DNA from: a virus
DNA: 25,042 nucleotides
IMG/VR virus record: IMGVR_UViG_3300044701_001469
Location: 1 to 25,042 of that record
Strand: one strand, 5' to 3'
The position numbers were made by a program, and so were the translations under genes. The notes beneath the pieces were generated by a model. That model had not been told where the DNA came from, made no database searches, and was given only the letters and a program-made list of their open reading frames with translations. This document shows, piece by piece, positions 6,292-12,868 of this stretch. Position 1 is the first letter of the stretch. Every line of letters starts with the position of its first letter.

Positions 6292-6698
6292 AAGAGTACA
6301 ATGCTCAAATGATGGAGATTAAAGCCTTTTGTGATGAGGTAAACGCATGGATAAGTACAGCCCCAAGTGCTGAACACCTTGAGGAATGTGACGAGTATCT
6401 CCGCCAGTTATCAGCCTACTATTCACGCTACACAGTTATATCCGGAATGAATGAAAGTATATATAGCCAGCTACTTATGATGTGCATCCGCGACATGGCA
6501 GAGGAGGAGTATAAAAGAATAAAGCACTCTTCTACTTTGACAGATTACTATGTTAAAGGTAAATATCCCAAGGCCACTGCCATCTTTGAGCAATGTAGAG
6601 CGGTAAAGCAGCTATTATTAATCACCAGCGATAATTATCGCACACTACTAAGTAGCTTTAGGCAAGAAAGAATATTAGTAGGTCACATGACTACATAA
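6288..6698 (+). CDS. Hypothetical helical protein downstream of nuclease
   Basis: This is a 136-residue, all-helical protein of unknown function. The proposed GTG start at 6288 overlaps the upstream stop (GTGA), consistent with coupling to the nuclease. The ATG at 6309 is an alternative and would remove seven residues. It contains several Cys and Met residues but no recognised motif. It is the last coding sequence before the 456-bp tRNA-like region. Confidence 0.55.
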   Translation: MKEYNAQMMEIKAFCDEVNAWISTAPSAEHLEECDEYLRQLSAYYSRYTVISGMNESIYSQLLMMCIRDMAEEEYKRIKHSSTLTDYYVKGKYPKATAIFEQCRAVKQLLLITSDNYRTLLSSFRQERILVGHMTT

Positions 6699-6803
6699 GA
6701 TATTTGCAGACCTCGGAGTAGGATGTTTTGTTTACTGATTAAACATTTCTTTCCATCCTATTGCGTCAGAGGATGAATTGGCAGCCTGGAAAGACAGGCA
6801 AAT
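6699..6803 (+). other. Non-coding stretch with nested inverted repeats
   Basis: No convincing gene lies here. Nested pairs are visible: CCTC (6711-6714) with GAGG (6769-6772), TAGGATG (6719-6725) with CATCCTA (6754-6760), and inside these TGTTT/AAACA (6729-6733 with 6741-6745). A separate hairpin GCCTG/CAGGC spans 6784-6799. A near-match to the -7 box, GATATTTG, sits at 6699-6706. This may be the leader of the tRNA-like transcript. Confidence 0.4.
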
Positions 6804-6898
6804 AGCAAGGTGGCGAAATTGGTAGACGCTATCGTTATAAAGGTAGAATGATAAATAGGTTACGCTTCATTCGTATAGGTTCGAATCCTGTCCTTGCA
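6804..6898 (+). tRNA. tRNA-Leu-like gene, anticodon not readable
   Basis: Acceptor strands GCAAGG (6805-6810) and CCTTGC (6892-6897) pair. The D arm, GCG (6813-6815) with CGC (6827-6829) around G-A-A-A-T-T-G-G-T-A-G-A, is typical of tRNA-Leu. A variable-arm hairpin TACG/CGTA (6861-6864 with 6872-6875) and a T arm with loop TTCGAAT (6880-6886) complete a type II tRNA. Two features are odd. The acceptor has only six pairs, with A opposite A at the end. The anticodon arm is best drawn with a 12-nt loop (stem 6831-6835 with 6848-6852), so no standard Leu anticodon follows a T33. No CCA is encoded. It could be a decayed gene. Confidence 0.5.
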
Positions 6899-6973
6899 AC
6901 TTACCAGTCCGAAGGTTATGATGAAGCATCTGACACCGTATGTTCATAAAGTAGGCTGGAACGGTGTAAATTT
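6899..6973 (+). other. Spacer between tRNA-like elements, one inverted repeat
   Basis: A 7-bp pair ACACCGT/ACGGTGT (6933-6939 with 6961-6967) encloses 21 bases. No further tRNA arm can be drawn with confidence. A 40-codon open frame starting at 6918 runs into the next tRNA-like element and is not considered a gene. Confidence 0.35.
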
Positions 6974-7114
6974 AGCAAGGTGGCGAAATGTAGACGCTCG
7001 ACTTAAAAGAGAGGATTCGGCAATGTTGGTTAGTGGCTGAACACCTTATTTAAGAAGATAAAATAAATCACACCAACTAAAAGGTTTATGCTGGTATCGA
7101 GTCCAGTCCTTGCG
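6974..7114 (+). ncRNA. tRNA-Leu-like element with structured internal insertion
   Basis: Both ends match the upstream tRNA-like gene: GCAAGG (6975-6980) pairs with CCTTGC (7108-7113), the D-arm sequence is shared but lacks two or three bases of the T-T-G-G loop, and a T stem GCTGG/CCAGT (7090-7094 with 7103-7107) is present. The T loop has one extra A (T-A-T-C-G-A-G-T). C-T-T-A-A-A-A at 7002-7008 would suit a UAA anticodon loop, but its flanking stem has mismatches. About 60 extra bases sit before the T arm and can fold as a three-way junction: GTTGGT/ACCAAC (7025-7030 with 7072-7077) around GTG/CAC and TTATTT/AAATAA hairpins. It may be a degenerate tRNA or a new tRNA-like RNA. Confidence 0.4.
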
Positions 7115-7131
7115 CAATTTTAAACCATATC

Positions 7132-7143
7132 GTTGACGTCAAC
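7132..7143. promoter_or_regulatory. 12-bp perfect palindrome before thyX
   Basis: GTTGACGTCAAC is a perfect palindrome 11 bases upstream of the thyX ATG, in the short gap after the tRNA-like element. It may be an operator. No regulator gene is identified in the window. Confidence 0.35.
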
Positions 7144-7154
7144 AAAATGATAAA

Positions 7155-7796
7155 ATGAAAATAGAACTATTAGAAATATTTGGCAATGATGAAATGGTGG
7201 TCAATGCCGCCAGAGTAAGCTATGGCAAGGACGCAACCAATTACACCAGTGGGGAAAACAAAAGCCTAATAAATTACCTCGCCTCACATGGTCACACCTC
7301 GCCCTTTCGCCATCCACAATTACAGTACCGGATAACTTGCCCTATCTACGTTGAGCGGCAGTTGTTCAAGCACCAGGTAGGCTTATCTGCCAATAGTATC
7401 TCTGGCAGATACGTTGATTTCTCCGATACATACACTAAGGTTAATGTATGGAGGAAACAAAGCAAGTCAAGTAAGCAAGGCAGCGAAGGTATGTTGTTTA
7501 CCGATGTCGCAGAGAAGGCAAAGTTTATAGAGGAGCAAATGATTGACCATGCTAAAAGAGCGTATCACACGTTAATTGAGTTAGGAGTATCAAAGGAACA
7601 AGCGCGTACTATTCTACCGTTAAATTTAAATACTACCTTTATCTGGACCGGATCGCTCTACGCTTATATTAATATGTTTAAGCTACGCATTGACGCAAAT
7701 GCCCAGGCAGAAACAAGATATATAGCTATGGAAATGTTGCATGAGTTAAAACTTACAAATAAATTTATATTATCTTTAGAAGCATTTCACTTATGA
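7155..7796 (+). CDS. thyX: Flavin-dependent thymidylate synthase ThyX
   Basis: This enzyme makes dTMP from dUMP using methylene-tetrahydrofolate and FAD. The 213-residue protein shows the ThyX landmarks: an early A-A-R-V-S-Y segment, H-x-S-P-F-x-H at about 47-53, the signature region at 72-86 ending S-x-N-S-I-S-G-R-Y, and the C-terminal A-R-x-I-L-P-L-N-x-x-T and R-x-D-x-x-A-Q-x-E-T-R motifs. The normally R-H-R start of the signature reads K-H-Q here, an unusual substitution in the flavin/nucleotide site. Its stop overlaps the dCTP deaminase start by 4 bases. Together the two genes make a pyrimidine supply pair. Confidence 0.9.
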   Translation: MKIELLEIFGNDEMVVNAARVSYGKDATNYTSGENKSLINYLASHGHTSPFRHPQLQYRITCPIYVERQLFKHQVGLSANSISGRYVDFSDTYTKVNVWRKQSKSSKQGSEGMLFTDVAEKAKFIEEQMIDHAKRAYHTLIELGVSKEQARTILPLNLNTTFIWTGSLYAYINMFKLRIDANAQAETRYIAMEMLHELKLTNKFILSLEAFHL

Positions 7797-8326
7797 TTTT
7801 AACAGACAAGACCATCATTGACGAAATTACGGAAGGTAACATCGTCATTGAGCCACTTATTAGGGAAAACATTGGTACAAATAGTGTTGACTTAACATTG
7901 TCCAACACACTATTAATGTACACAGACCGTATTCTTGATACCAGGAAGAAGAATGGCTACGCTCCCATGATTATCCCAGAGGAAGGAATGATTTTGCAGC
8001 CAAACATTCTATACCTTGCCTCAACCGTAGAATATACGGAAACCTTGCGTCATGTTCCAATTTTGCAAGGAAAATCAAGTCTTGGTAGATTAGGATTATT
8101 CGTCCACATAACCGCAGGGTTTGGAGATGTAAATTTTAGAGGCCATTGGACTCTTGAACTTTGTTGTGTGCAGCCAATAAAGATATATCCTGGAATGAAG
8201 ATTGCCCAAATCTGCTATCATGATATCAGCGAAATGCCTTACACGGACTATGCAAATAAGGCAGATGCAAAGTACAAAGACCAGGGTAAAGATCCGGTAG
8301 CAAGTAAAAACTATTTAAACAGATAA
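7793..8326 (+). CDS. dcd: dCTP deaminase (possibly bifunctional with dUTPase)
   Basis: This converts dCTP to dUTP, or directly to dUMP if bifunctional, feeding thymidylate synthesis. The 177-residue length fits the family. Motifs are G-K-S-S-L-G-R (93-99), the H-I-T-A-G-F-G-D (105-112) strand that lines the active site, and T-L-E (120-122) with E122 as the expected catalytic Glu. The C-terminal Y-K-D-Q (161-164) corresponds to the nucleotide-covering segment. Whether it also acts as a dUTPase cannot be told from sequence alone. It is translationally coupled to thyX upstream. Confidence 0.88.
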   Translation: MILTDKTIIDEITEGNIVIEPLIRENIGTNSVDLTLSNTLLMYTDRILDTRKKNGYAPMIIPEEGMILQPNILYLASTVEYTETLRHVPILQGKSSLGRLGLFVHITAGFGDVNFRGHWTLELCCVQPIKIYPGMKIAQICYHDISEMPYTDYANKADAKYKDQGKDPVASKNYLNR

Positions 8327-8328
8327 TC

Positions 8329-8454
8329 ATGATGACCGAAAGAGAAAAAGAATTGTTAATTAAAATGGTTTTAAAGACCATAGTAACATTTGGCGGAGTT
8401 CTAACTTGCCTTTGGATTATTTATTACTTATACGATTTGCTATGGAAAAAGTAG
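8329..8454 (+). CDS. Small single-pass membrane protein
   Basis: This is a 41-residue frame beginning with two adjacent ATGs, two bases after the dcd stop. The first 16 residues are charged (M-M-T-E-R-E-K-E). Residues about 14-36 are hydrophobic, with G-G and aromatic residues, consistent with one membrane helix, and the end is W-K-K. It overlaps the next start by 13 bases, which supports translation as part of the thyX-dcd unit. Function is unknown. Small phage membrane proteins can be lysis or exclusion factors, but there is no direct evidence here. Confidence 0.5.
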   Translation: MMTEREKELLIKMVLKTIVTFGGVLTCLWIIYYLYDLLWKK

Positions 8455-8621
8455 AACAAAAGTATATTATGTGCTATGAAGATGGAAGAAAAGTCATAGT
8501 ATCTGCTCAAAGTCTTGAAGATGCTATAGAACGATTTAAGGAACTTAGAATAGACACAGAAAGCAAAGAGATAAGAGTATTGTCAGCATACGAAATGTAC
8601 AATCAGCATAAGAAAATGTAA
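8442..8621 (+). CDS. Small hypothetical protein
   Basis: This is a 59-residue protein. The ATG at 8442 is preferred over a further upstream non-ATG start at 8406, because it gives a normal overlap with the small membrane protein. The sequence has a beta-beta-helix look: strands around Y-I-M-C-Y and K-V-I-V-S-A, then an S-L-E-D-A-I-E-R-F-K-E-L helix and a final strand I-R-V-L-S. This is a frequent plan in small phage proteins of unknown function. It is the last gene before a terminator. Confidence 0.55.
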   Translation: MEKVEQKYIMCYEDGRKVIVSAQSLEDAIERFKELRIDTESKEIRVLSAYEMYNQHKKM

Positions 8622-8654
8622 TTGGTTAATGTGTTAATTTTAAGTTTGCCATAT

Positions 8655-8686
8655 AGTGCGGAGAATTGCCTTCGCACTTTTTTTTT
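8655..8686 (+). terminator. Rho-independent terminator after the thyX-dcd unit
   Basis: An 8-bp stem GTGCGGAG/CTTCGCAC (one G-T pair; 8656-8663 with 8670-8677), extended by an A-T pair, has a 6-nt loop and runs into nine T followed by a second T run. Confidence 0.8.
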
Positions 8687-8726
8687 ATTTTTTTTTATAT
8701 TTTATGTATAATAATATTATTTATAT

Positions 8727-8734
8727 TATATTTG
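8727..8734 (+). promoter_or_regulatory. Bacteroidetes-type -7 promoter box TATATTTG
   Basis: TATATTTG fits TAnnTTTG. It sits 26 bases before the ATG at 8761 and after the terminator at 8655-8686. Its placement also decides that the lysin gene starts at 8761 and not upstream, where a long T/A-rich in-frame extension would span the terminator. Confidence 0.55.
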
Positions 8735-8760
8735 TATTTATAATTACTAAAACAAAGATT

Positions 8761-9606
8761 ATGAAAGAACCAATTATTGAAACTTATGTAGCGCAAAATA
8801 AAACCCTTCCATATCAAATTGCTATGGGAATTTGCGCTGCCTTTATTGTTGGGTTGATTTATTCCCCAATAAACACAAATTACAACTATACATCTTTTAT
8901 CCCTATTATTGAACGCGATACCGTTTACGTTCACAAAATTACCTCACTTACAATCCAAGGTAAGGAAGAAAAAAAGGAAATAGATGAAAGTGCATACGGA
9001 TCACGCTCCTATGGTTATGAGGTGCGCAAGTTATCCGGATTACAACTAAGGCAAACGCTGGAAGGTCGAGGGTTTAGAAACCTTGCAAAAGTTGACAGGG
9101 CAAAGCTTCGTCGCATTTATTTAGCATACTGTTACGAAAGTATGTTAATGAATGTCCACCTATTAACCGACTTTCCCGTGTCAATGATTTATTCTTTTTT
9201 TATTATTGAAGCTACAAGTCAAGGTATTGAAACAGACCTTTGGAGAAAACACGCAAACGCTGGTGGCGTAAAGGCTTTAAAGGGTCAACAATCAGTAACA
9301 TATAAAACACGAGAGGTAATAAGAGGTAGAGACAAGTATATAAGGGCAAAGTTTATGAAAGCAGAAACAACGGAAGAAGGTATGAACCTTTGGGCTGGTG
9401 TTCTTAATTCCGGAAGATATGCAGCCTGTAAAAAGGCAAATTACAAAATGAAAGGAATTAAACTTTATGAATCAATTTGCAAATGTGTTTACAAGTCTGG
9501 TTATCACACCGATAGAGATTATAAGTTTAGAGCGACATTAATGGCCGAGTACTGGCAAATTAAAAAGGATAACTTTCCTTTAAAACAAAATTACAATGAA
9601 TTTTAA
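8761..9606 (+). CDS. Membrane-anchored peptidoglycan hydrolase, glucosaminidase-like
   Basis: This is a 281-residue protein with an N-terminal membrane helix (about residues 18-34), a periplasmic linker, and a C-terminal domain (about 115-275) resembling the FlgJ/GH73 glucosaminidase fold. F-P-V-S-M-I-Y-S-F-F-I-I-E-A-T-S matches the helix that carries the catalytic Glu (E150), followed by A-N-A-G-G-V-K, the counterpart of N-x-F-G-I-K, and a late W-A-G-V-L-x-S-G-R-Y-A motif. It probably cleaves host peptidoglycan glycan strands for lysis or during entry. The signal-anchor N-terminus suggests host export without a holin. The frame is open upstream, but the promoter and terminator positions favour this start. 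Confidence 0.65.
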   Translation: MKEPIIETYVAQNKTLPYQIAMGICAAFIVGLIYSPINTNYNYTSFIPIIERDTVYVHKITSLTIQGKEEKKEIDESAYGSRSYGYEVRKLSGLQLRQTLEGRGFRNLAKVDRAKLRRIYLAYCYESMLMNVHLLTDFPVSMIYSFFIIEATSQGIETDLWRKHANAGGVKALKGQQSVTYKTREVIRGRDKYIRAKFMKAETTEEGMNLWAGVLNSGRYAACKKANYKMKGIKLYESICKCVYKSGYHTDRDYKFRATLMAEYWQIKKDNFPLKQNYNEF

Positions 9607-10123
9607 ATTTGAACCAATGGAAAAAAACTTTACAAACACTCAATTTAAATGGACATTTGAAAGCATATCGGACAATATTCCGACTATCATGCTTCTTACA
9701 ATTGTCTTAACCTACGGCATTAATGCCTATCTTACGGCTATATTTTTACCAATGGAATTTTGGTTAGCTATCATTGCTGCTTCAATTCTTCAATTAGGGA
9801 GATTCGCAGTCGTTTTCATGGACTTTCTTAATCCAACCAAAGGTAGAAGCACTTATCCACCTAAGATAGCGTTAGGAGCAACTATAGTGGCTTTAGTAGA
9901 AATCTTTTTTGGTTTACAAGAACAATACGAAGGCGGTGAGTTTATAACCATGTTTCTTTTTGTTGGTACAATTGTAGTTTTTGGTTATCTTTTGGAAATA
10001 AACTTTGTAGACAAAGGTGTTGAAGCTTACGGAATAAACAACCAAAAAAAAACAAGAAGAAGAACACCCAGGAAACCAAAGGAGAACAAACAAACAATAG
10101 AATTAAACAAAGCAATATCATGA
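9596..10123 (+). CDS. Four-helix inner membrane protein
   Basis: This is a 175-residue protein with four hydrophobic segments (about 28-50, 53-75, 90-107, 116-134) and a very basic C-terminal tail (K-K-T-R-R-R-T-P-R-K-P-K). It overlaps the end of the lysin gene by 11 bases; an ATG at 9617 is an alternative start. Because it follows a membrane-anchored lysin, it could be a holin or another lysis-associated membrane protein, but no holin family is recognised. The basic tail would face the cytoplasm under the positive-inside rule. Confidence 0.55.
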   Translation: MNFKFEPMEKNFTNTQFKWTFESISDNIPTIMLLTIVLTYGINAYLTAIFLPMEFWLAIIAASILQLGRFAVVFMDFLNPTKGRSTYPPKIALGATIVALVEIFFGLQEQYEGGEFITMFLFVGTIVVFGYLLEINFVDKGVEAYGINNQKKTRRRTPRKPKENKQTIELNKAIS

Positions 10124-10590
10124 AGGTAATCGGTGTAGATCCAGCAATAAGGGAAAATGGTCAAGCGATTTGTATATTAGATACAATGACAAAAAAATTA
10201 GAGTTTATGAAATTTAAACAGTTTGTTGACTTTTTAAACTACATAATGAACATTGATACAAATCAAGACTACTACTTTATTATTGAGGACTCATCTATGC
10301 AAAACATTACTTTTATAAAAGGCTATAATCACAATGTTCAGAGTTCAATTTCAAGAAGAGTTGGTATGAATCAAGCGGCATCAACCATTACAAAACAATG
10401 GATTGAGGTAAATAACTACAAACATATTTGTGTTAGTCCCTTGCAAAAAGGTGCAAAATGGAATAAGCAATATATGTTAGCAGTTCTTAAAGGAGAAAAT
10501 TATATTACGGACATTCCTGCAATCAAAATAACCCAGGATATGATTGACGCATTTACTCTTGTTTTTAAATTTAAACCAAAATCAATATGA
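10120..10590 (+). CDS. RuvC-like Holliday junction resolvase
   Basis: This is a 156-residue RNase H-fold nuclease of the RuvC type, likely resolving branched DNA before packaging. The first strand gives V-I-G-V-D-P-A (D7), the third I-I-E-D-S-S (E56), and the C-terminal helix Q-D-M-I-D-A-F-T-L (D140, D143), which together make the four acidic active-site residues in the expected order and spacing. The length matches bacterial and phage RuvC. It overlaps its upstream neighbour and downstream gene by 4 bases each (ATGA), so it is translationally coupled in this unit. Confidence 0.75.
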   Translation: MKVIGVDPAIRENGQAICILDTMTKKLEFMKFKQFVDFLNYIMNIDTNQDYYFIIEDSSMQNITFIKGYNHNVQSSISRRVGMNQAASTITKQWIEVNNYKHICVSPLQKGAKWNKQYMLAVLKGENYITDIPAIKITQDMIDAFTLVFKFKPKSI

Positions 10591-10844
10591 AGACTAAAAA
10601 AACAGATTATTTAAAGTTGGCTATCATGACAGATAAGCCTGTTAATTTTAATCTACAAGTTCCATCTTTTAATGCTCTTGTAACATTTTACAGTAAGCCG
10701 ATGGGTTCAAATTTAGGTGAACCATATAAAAATATGGAATCTAAAAGAATTGCATCTATATTGGCAAAAGCAATAATTAGCAAAAAACTTGAACCAAGCA
10801 TGGAAGGTAAAGCAATCGATATGATTAAAAGGATAGGATACTAA
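10587..10844 (+). CDS. Small hypothetical protein, last plus-strand gene
   Basis: This is an 85-residue basic protein of unknown function, coupled to the RuvC-like gene by a 4-base overlap. A central strand-rich part (V-N-F-N-L-Q-V-P) is followed by a helical C-terminus. Its last 20 bases overlap the 3' end of the convergent amidase gene on the other strand, and no terminator is seen between them. No motif is recognised. Confidence 0.55.
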   Translation: MKTKKTDYLKLAIMTDKPVNFNLQVPSFNALVTFYSKPMGSNLGEPYKNMESKRIASILAKAIISKKLEPSMEGKAIDMIKRIGY

Positions 10845-11475
10845 AATACTTTTTAATTGCATTAAAGTGAGCATTGGCAATTTTATGTTGACTTTCCTTA
10901 TTAAACATTTTCATTGCATCGTTCCTGTCCGTAAAGAAACCATTCTCGGTTAATACGGCAGGAACTTTTACATTACAAACCATGTGGAATTTAGCTTCTT
11001 TGTCAACATCACCATCAGTAATGTCGGGTCGCATTCTAAACAAGTTAGTATTTTTTACCTCATCATACATTAATGTGGCTAAAGTATCTGCTTGTGTTTG
11101 ACCTGGACTTGTAAAGACTTCCCAACCATTTGCACCTTTAGGTCCTGCATTGCCATGAACCGAAACAAGTATTGCAGCATCGTAATCCTTAAACGCATTA
11201 GCTTTGCTTGATCGAACTTTTAATGGTGTATCATCAATTTCGTGATAAAGTTTTAATGTATTAAAACCTTCTGCCTTTAACATCACATCTAATAAATCTA
11301 CAATATCTCTATTAAATACACCCTCAAAAAACCACCCATAACCATGGAATAGTTGATGAGATGTATGTTGAAAGCATTTACTTGGGTAAGTTGTATAGCG
11401 ATGTGGTATATCAAATTTCTTACCCAATCCACCATGACCGGCATCTAAAAAAATAGTAAATCTGTTCTTTTCCAT
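10825..11475 (-). CDS. N-acetylmuramoyl-L-alanine amidase endolysin (Amidase_3)
   Basis: This endolysin cuts the bond between N-acetylmuramic acid and the L-alanine of the peptide stem. The 216-residue protein is a single Amidase_3 domain: F-L-D-A-G-H-G-G at 9-16 (zinc ligand H14), E51 in F-E-G-V-F-N-R, V-S-V-H-G-N-A (H107) and the catalytic V-L-T-E-N-G-F-F with E177. It has no signal peptide or cell-wall-binding domain, so it would need the holin encoded three genes upstream. It is the last gene of the late cluster and overlaps the convergent plus-strand gene by 20 bases. Confidence 0.88.
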   Translation of the reverse strand: MEKNRFTIFLDAGHGGLGKKFDIPHRYTTYPSKCFQHTSHQLFHGYGWFFEGVFNRDIVDLLDVMLKAEGFNTLKLYHEIDDTPLKVRSSKANAFKDYDAAILVSVHGNAGPKGANGWEVFTSPGQTQADTLATLMYDEVKNTNLFRMRPDITDGDVDKEAKFHMVCNVKVPAVLTENGFFTDRNDAMKMFNKESQHKIANAHFNAIKKYFSILSF

Positions 11476-11489
11476 GTTTTATATTTTTA

Positions 11490-11517
11490 AGGGCGATGTA
11501 AATCAATACACCGCCCT
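11490..11517 (-). other. Strong intergenic hairpin upstream of the amidase gene
   Basis: On the minus strand AGGGCGGTGTA pairs with TACATCGCCCT over 11 bp (one G-T pair) with a 6-nt loop. No T run follows on either strand, so it does not look like a terminator. It ends 14 bases before the amidase ATG and may stabilise or process the mRNA, or tune amidase translation. Confidence 0.55.
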
Positions 11518-11548
11518 GTAAACGCATAAGGTAGCGAATCGTCTGCGC

Positions 11549-11842
11549 CTATAATTTAAACCCGATCAGAGCAAAAGCTGCCGAAATAAGTCCCAGTTTG
11601 GCTGGTAACTTTACTTCAATTTCTTTACCAGCACATTCGCGGCTTGTCTCCTTAATCTTGTCCCAAATGATTTGAGCAAGTTGGACGTATTCTCTCCAAG
11701 TAAATTTTACTTTATTGCCTTCAAGATGAACATTTATCTCCGAGGCTAACTCCGCAAAGTTCATTGAGTAACAAGCCACGTCGCCCATTGGTGACTTTAT
11801 TCCATCTGCATTTTTAAGGGCATCTTTTAAATTAGTCTGCAT
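11549..11842 (-). CDS. Small hypothetical protein in lysis cassette
   Basis: This is a 97-residue protein between the holin and the endolysin. The N-terminal 80 residues look soluble and helical, with a W-R-E-Y-V-Q-L-A-Q segment. The last 15 residues are hydrophobic (G-L-I-S-A-A-F-A-L-I-G), a possible short membrane-associated helix. No family is recognised. Its location suggests a lysis or accessory role, but this is inference only. Confidence 0.55.
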   Translation of the reverse strand: MQTNLKDALKNADGIKSPMGDVACYSMNFAELASEINVHLEGNKVKFTWREYVQLAQIIWDKIKETSRECAGKEIEVKLPAKLGLISAAFALIGFKL

Positions 11843-11853
11843 ATTATTTGTTT

Positions 11854-12258
11854 TTAACGTCTGAAAAATCTTGTTATTAATGTACCTAATTCAACGCCAG
11901 TAATTTTCTTAATGTTCTCAGCTACCGAAAATAATTCTGTTGCAGAAATCATCATTGCCACCATATATGTAATGGGAAAAGGTATTGAAAAAGTATTTTT
12001 CGCACCTTCAAAAATAAGAATGGCTACAAAGTAGATTACTATTTTTTCAGTAGTACGATAAAGTCCTTTACTGGTTATAATTTGATTTTGCTTCTTTGAT
12101 GCCTTGATTCCCGTGATTGTGTCTGCAAAAACCACTGCGACCGTAAAAAGCAAAAATCCCTTAATAGGTATAAAAAACGAAGCAATGAAGCCGCAGCAAA
12201 AGGAGAAGGCAATGAACTCGTAGCCTTGATAAAAAAGTTTTAGTATTATTGATTTCAT
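11854..12258 (-). CDS. Phage holin (Phage_holin_4-like)
   Basis: This is a 134-residue membrane protein with three to four hydrophobic segments. The conserved feature of the Phage_holin_4 (toxin secretion/lysis holin) family is visible: a helix ending F-A-D-T-I-T-G-I, then a K-A-S-K-K loop, T-S-K-G-L-Y-R-T and another helix starting K-I-V-I-Y. It would open the inner membrane at the end of infection so the amidase downstream can reach the cell wall. The C-terminus is basic (R-F-F-R-R). It overlaps the preceding gene by 4 bases. Confidence 0.8.
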   Translation of the reverse strand: MKSIILKLFYQGYEFIAFSFCCGFIASFFIPIKGFLLFTVAVVFADTITGIKASKKQNQIITSKGLYRTTEKIVIYFVAILIFEGAKNTFSIPFPITYMVAMMISATELFSVAENIKKITGVELGTLITRFFRR

Positions 12259-12857
12259 CGGGTAATTTGTTTTTGCTTTTTAAGAACCAATTTGTTATCC
12301 AAATCCTTGAACGACTTTTCATTTGTTTTGTAAATCACAAATCTTTCGCCCGTGTTTGGATAATTTACAATGATGCCATAAGTGTCGGCAACGGCAATGA
12401 AAGGCTTGTTGATGCTTTCGCCTATCTTTATTCTTAACTCATTGTTCTTGTTAAAAAATATCTCAGCCCCAGCAAGAACCTTTGTCCCGTTGGCGATGGC
12501 ATTGTAATTGCCTGTCCAGAACGAAGCGTATAAATTAGAAAGGTAATCAAATGAACTTTCAATTTTGCCGTTAATCATGCTTTTATCTAGCTTGTATAAA
12601 CTGTTTATAAACTTGTTTCGGTTTTCGTAAATATTAAAAGCATCGGTCATTTTCCGTGCCTCATCGACAACATCGTTTAAAATGTAGTAATAAATGGCTG
12701 CTGAATCCTCAAATGTTTTTACTTGAACATCTTGATTAGCGTAAACCTTTTTTACACTCCACAGGGTATCATCTGCAAAGATTTTAGAAATGATAACCGT
12801 ATCCTGTGCAATGGCAAAGGAAGGAATCAAAAATAAAAAGATTAATATTTTTTTCAT
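12255..12857 (-). CDS. Secreted protein with signal peptide, unknown function
   Basis: This is a 200-residue protein starting with a clear signal peptide: M-K-K, a hydrophobic core of about 13 residues and a cleavage-type site A-I-A-Q-D near residue 19. The ATG at 12857 is chosen over one 12 codons upstream because it places this signal peptide at the N-terminus. The mature part is helical with aromatic residues and has no recognised domain. It lies between the fibre-like gene and the holin, overlapping the holin start by 4 bases. It could be a periplasmic lysis factor (spanin-like) or a surface protein. No lipobox Cys is seen. Confidence 0.6.
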   Translation of the reverse strand: MKKILIFLFLIPSFAIAQDTVIISKIFADDTLWSVKKVYANQDVQVKTFEDSAAIYYYILNDVVDEARKMTDAFNIYENRNKFINSLYKLDKSMINGKIESSFDYLSNLYASFWTGNYNAIANGTKVLAGAEIFFNKNNELRIKIGESINKPFIAVADTYGIIVNYPNTGERFVIYKTNEKSFKDLDNKLVLKKQKQITR

Positions 12858-12868
12858 GTTTTGTTTAT

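Noticed and set aside
6739-6825. Short frame ending inside the first tRNA-like gene with Trp/Arg-rich translation
   Set aside because: No ATG is present, a stop lies just upstream, and its end coincides with the D arm of the tRNA-like gene.
6918-7040. 40-codon open frame across the spacer and second tRNA-like element
   Set aside because: It overlaps the tRNA-like sequence shared with the first element, and its composition is unlike the neighbouring genes. It is probably chance.
6974-7114. tmRNA or group I intron in the tRNA-like element
   Set aside because: There is no tag reading frame or alanine-type acceptor for tmRNA, and the insert (about 60 bases) is far too short for a group I intron core.
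8656-8760. N-terminal extension of the lysin frame up to 8656
   Set aside because: It would cover the terminator stem, T run and -7 box, and encodes a biased Phe/Ile stretch from T/A-rich DNA. The ATG at 8761 is better placed.
11490-11517. Hairpin as a Rho-independent terminator
   Set aside because: No T run follows the stem on either strand.
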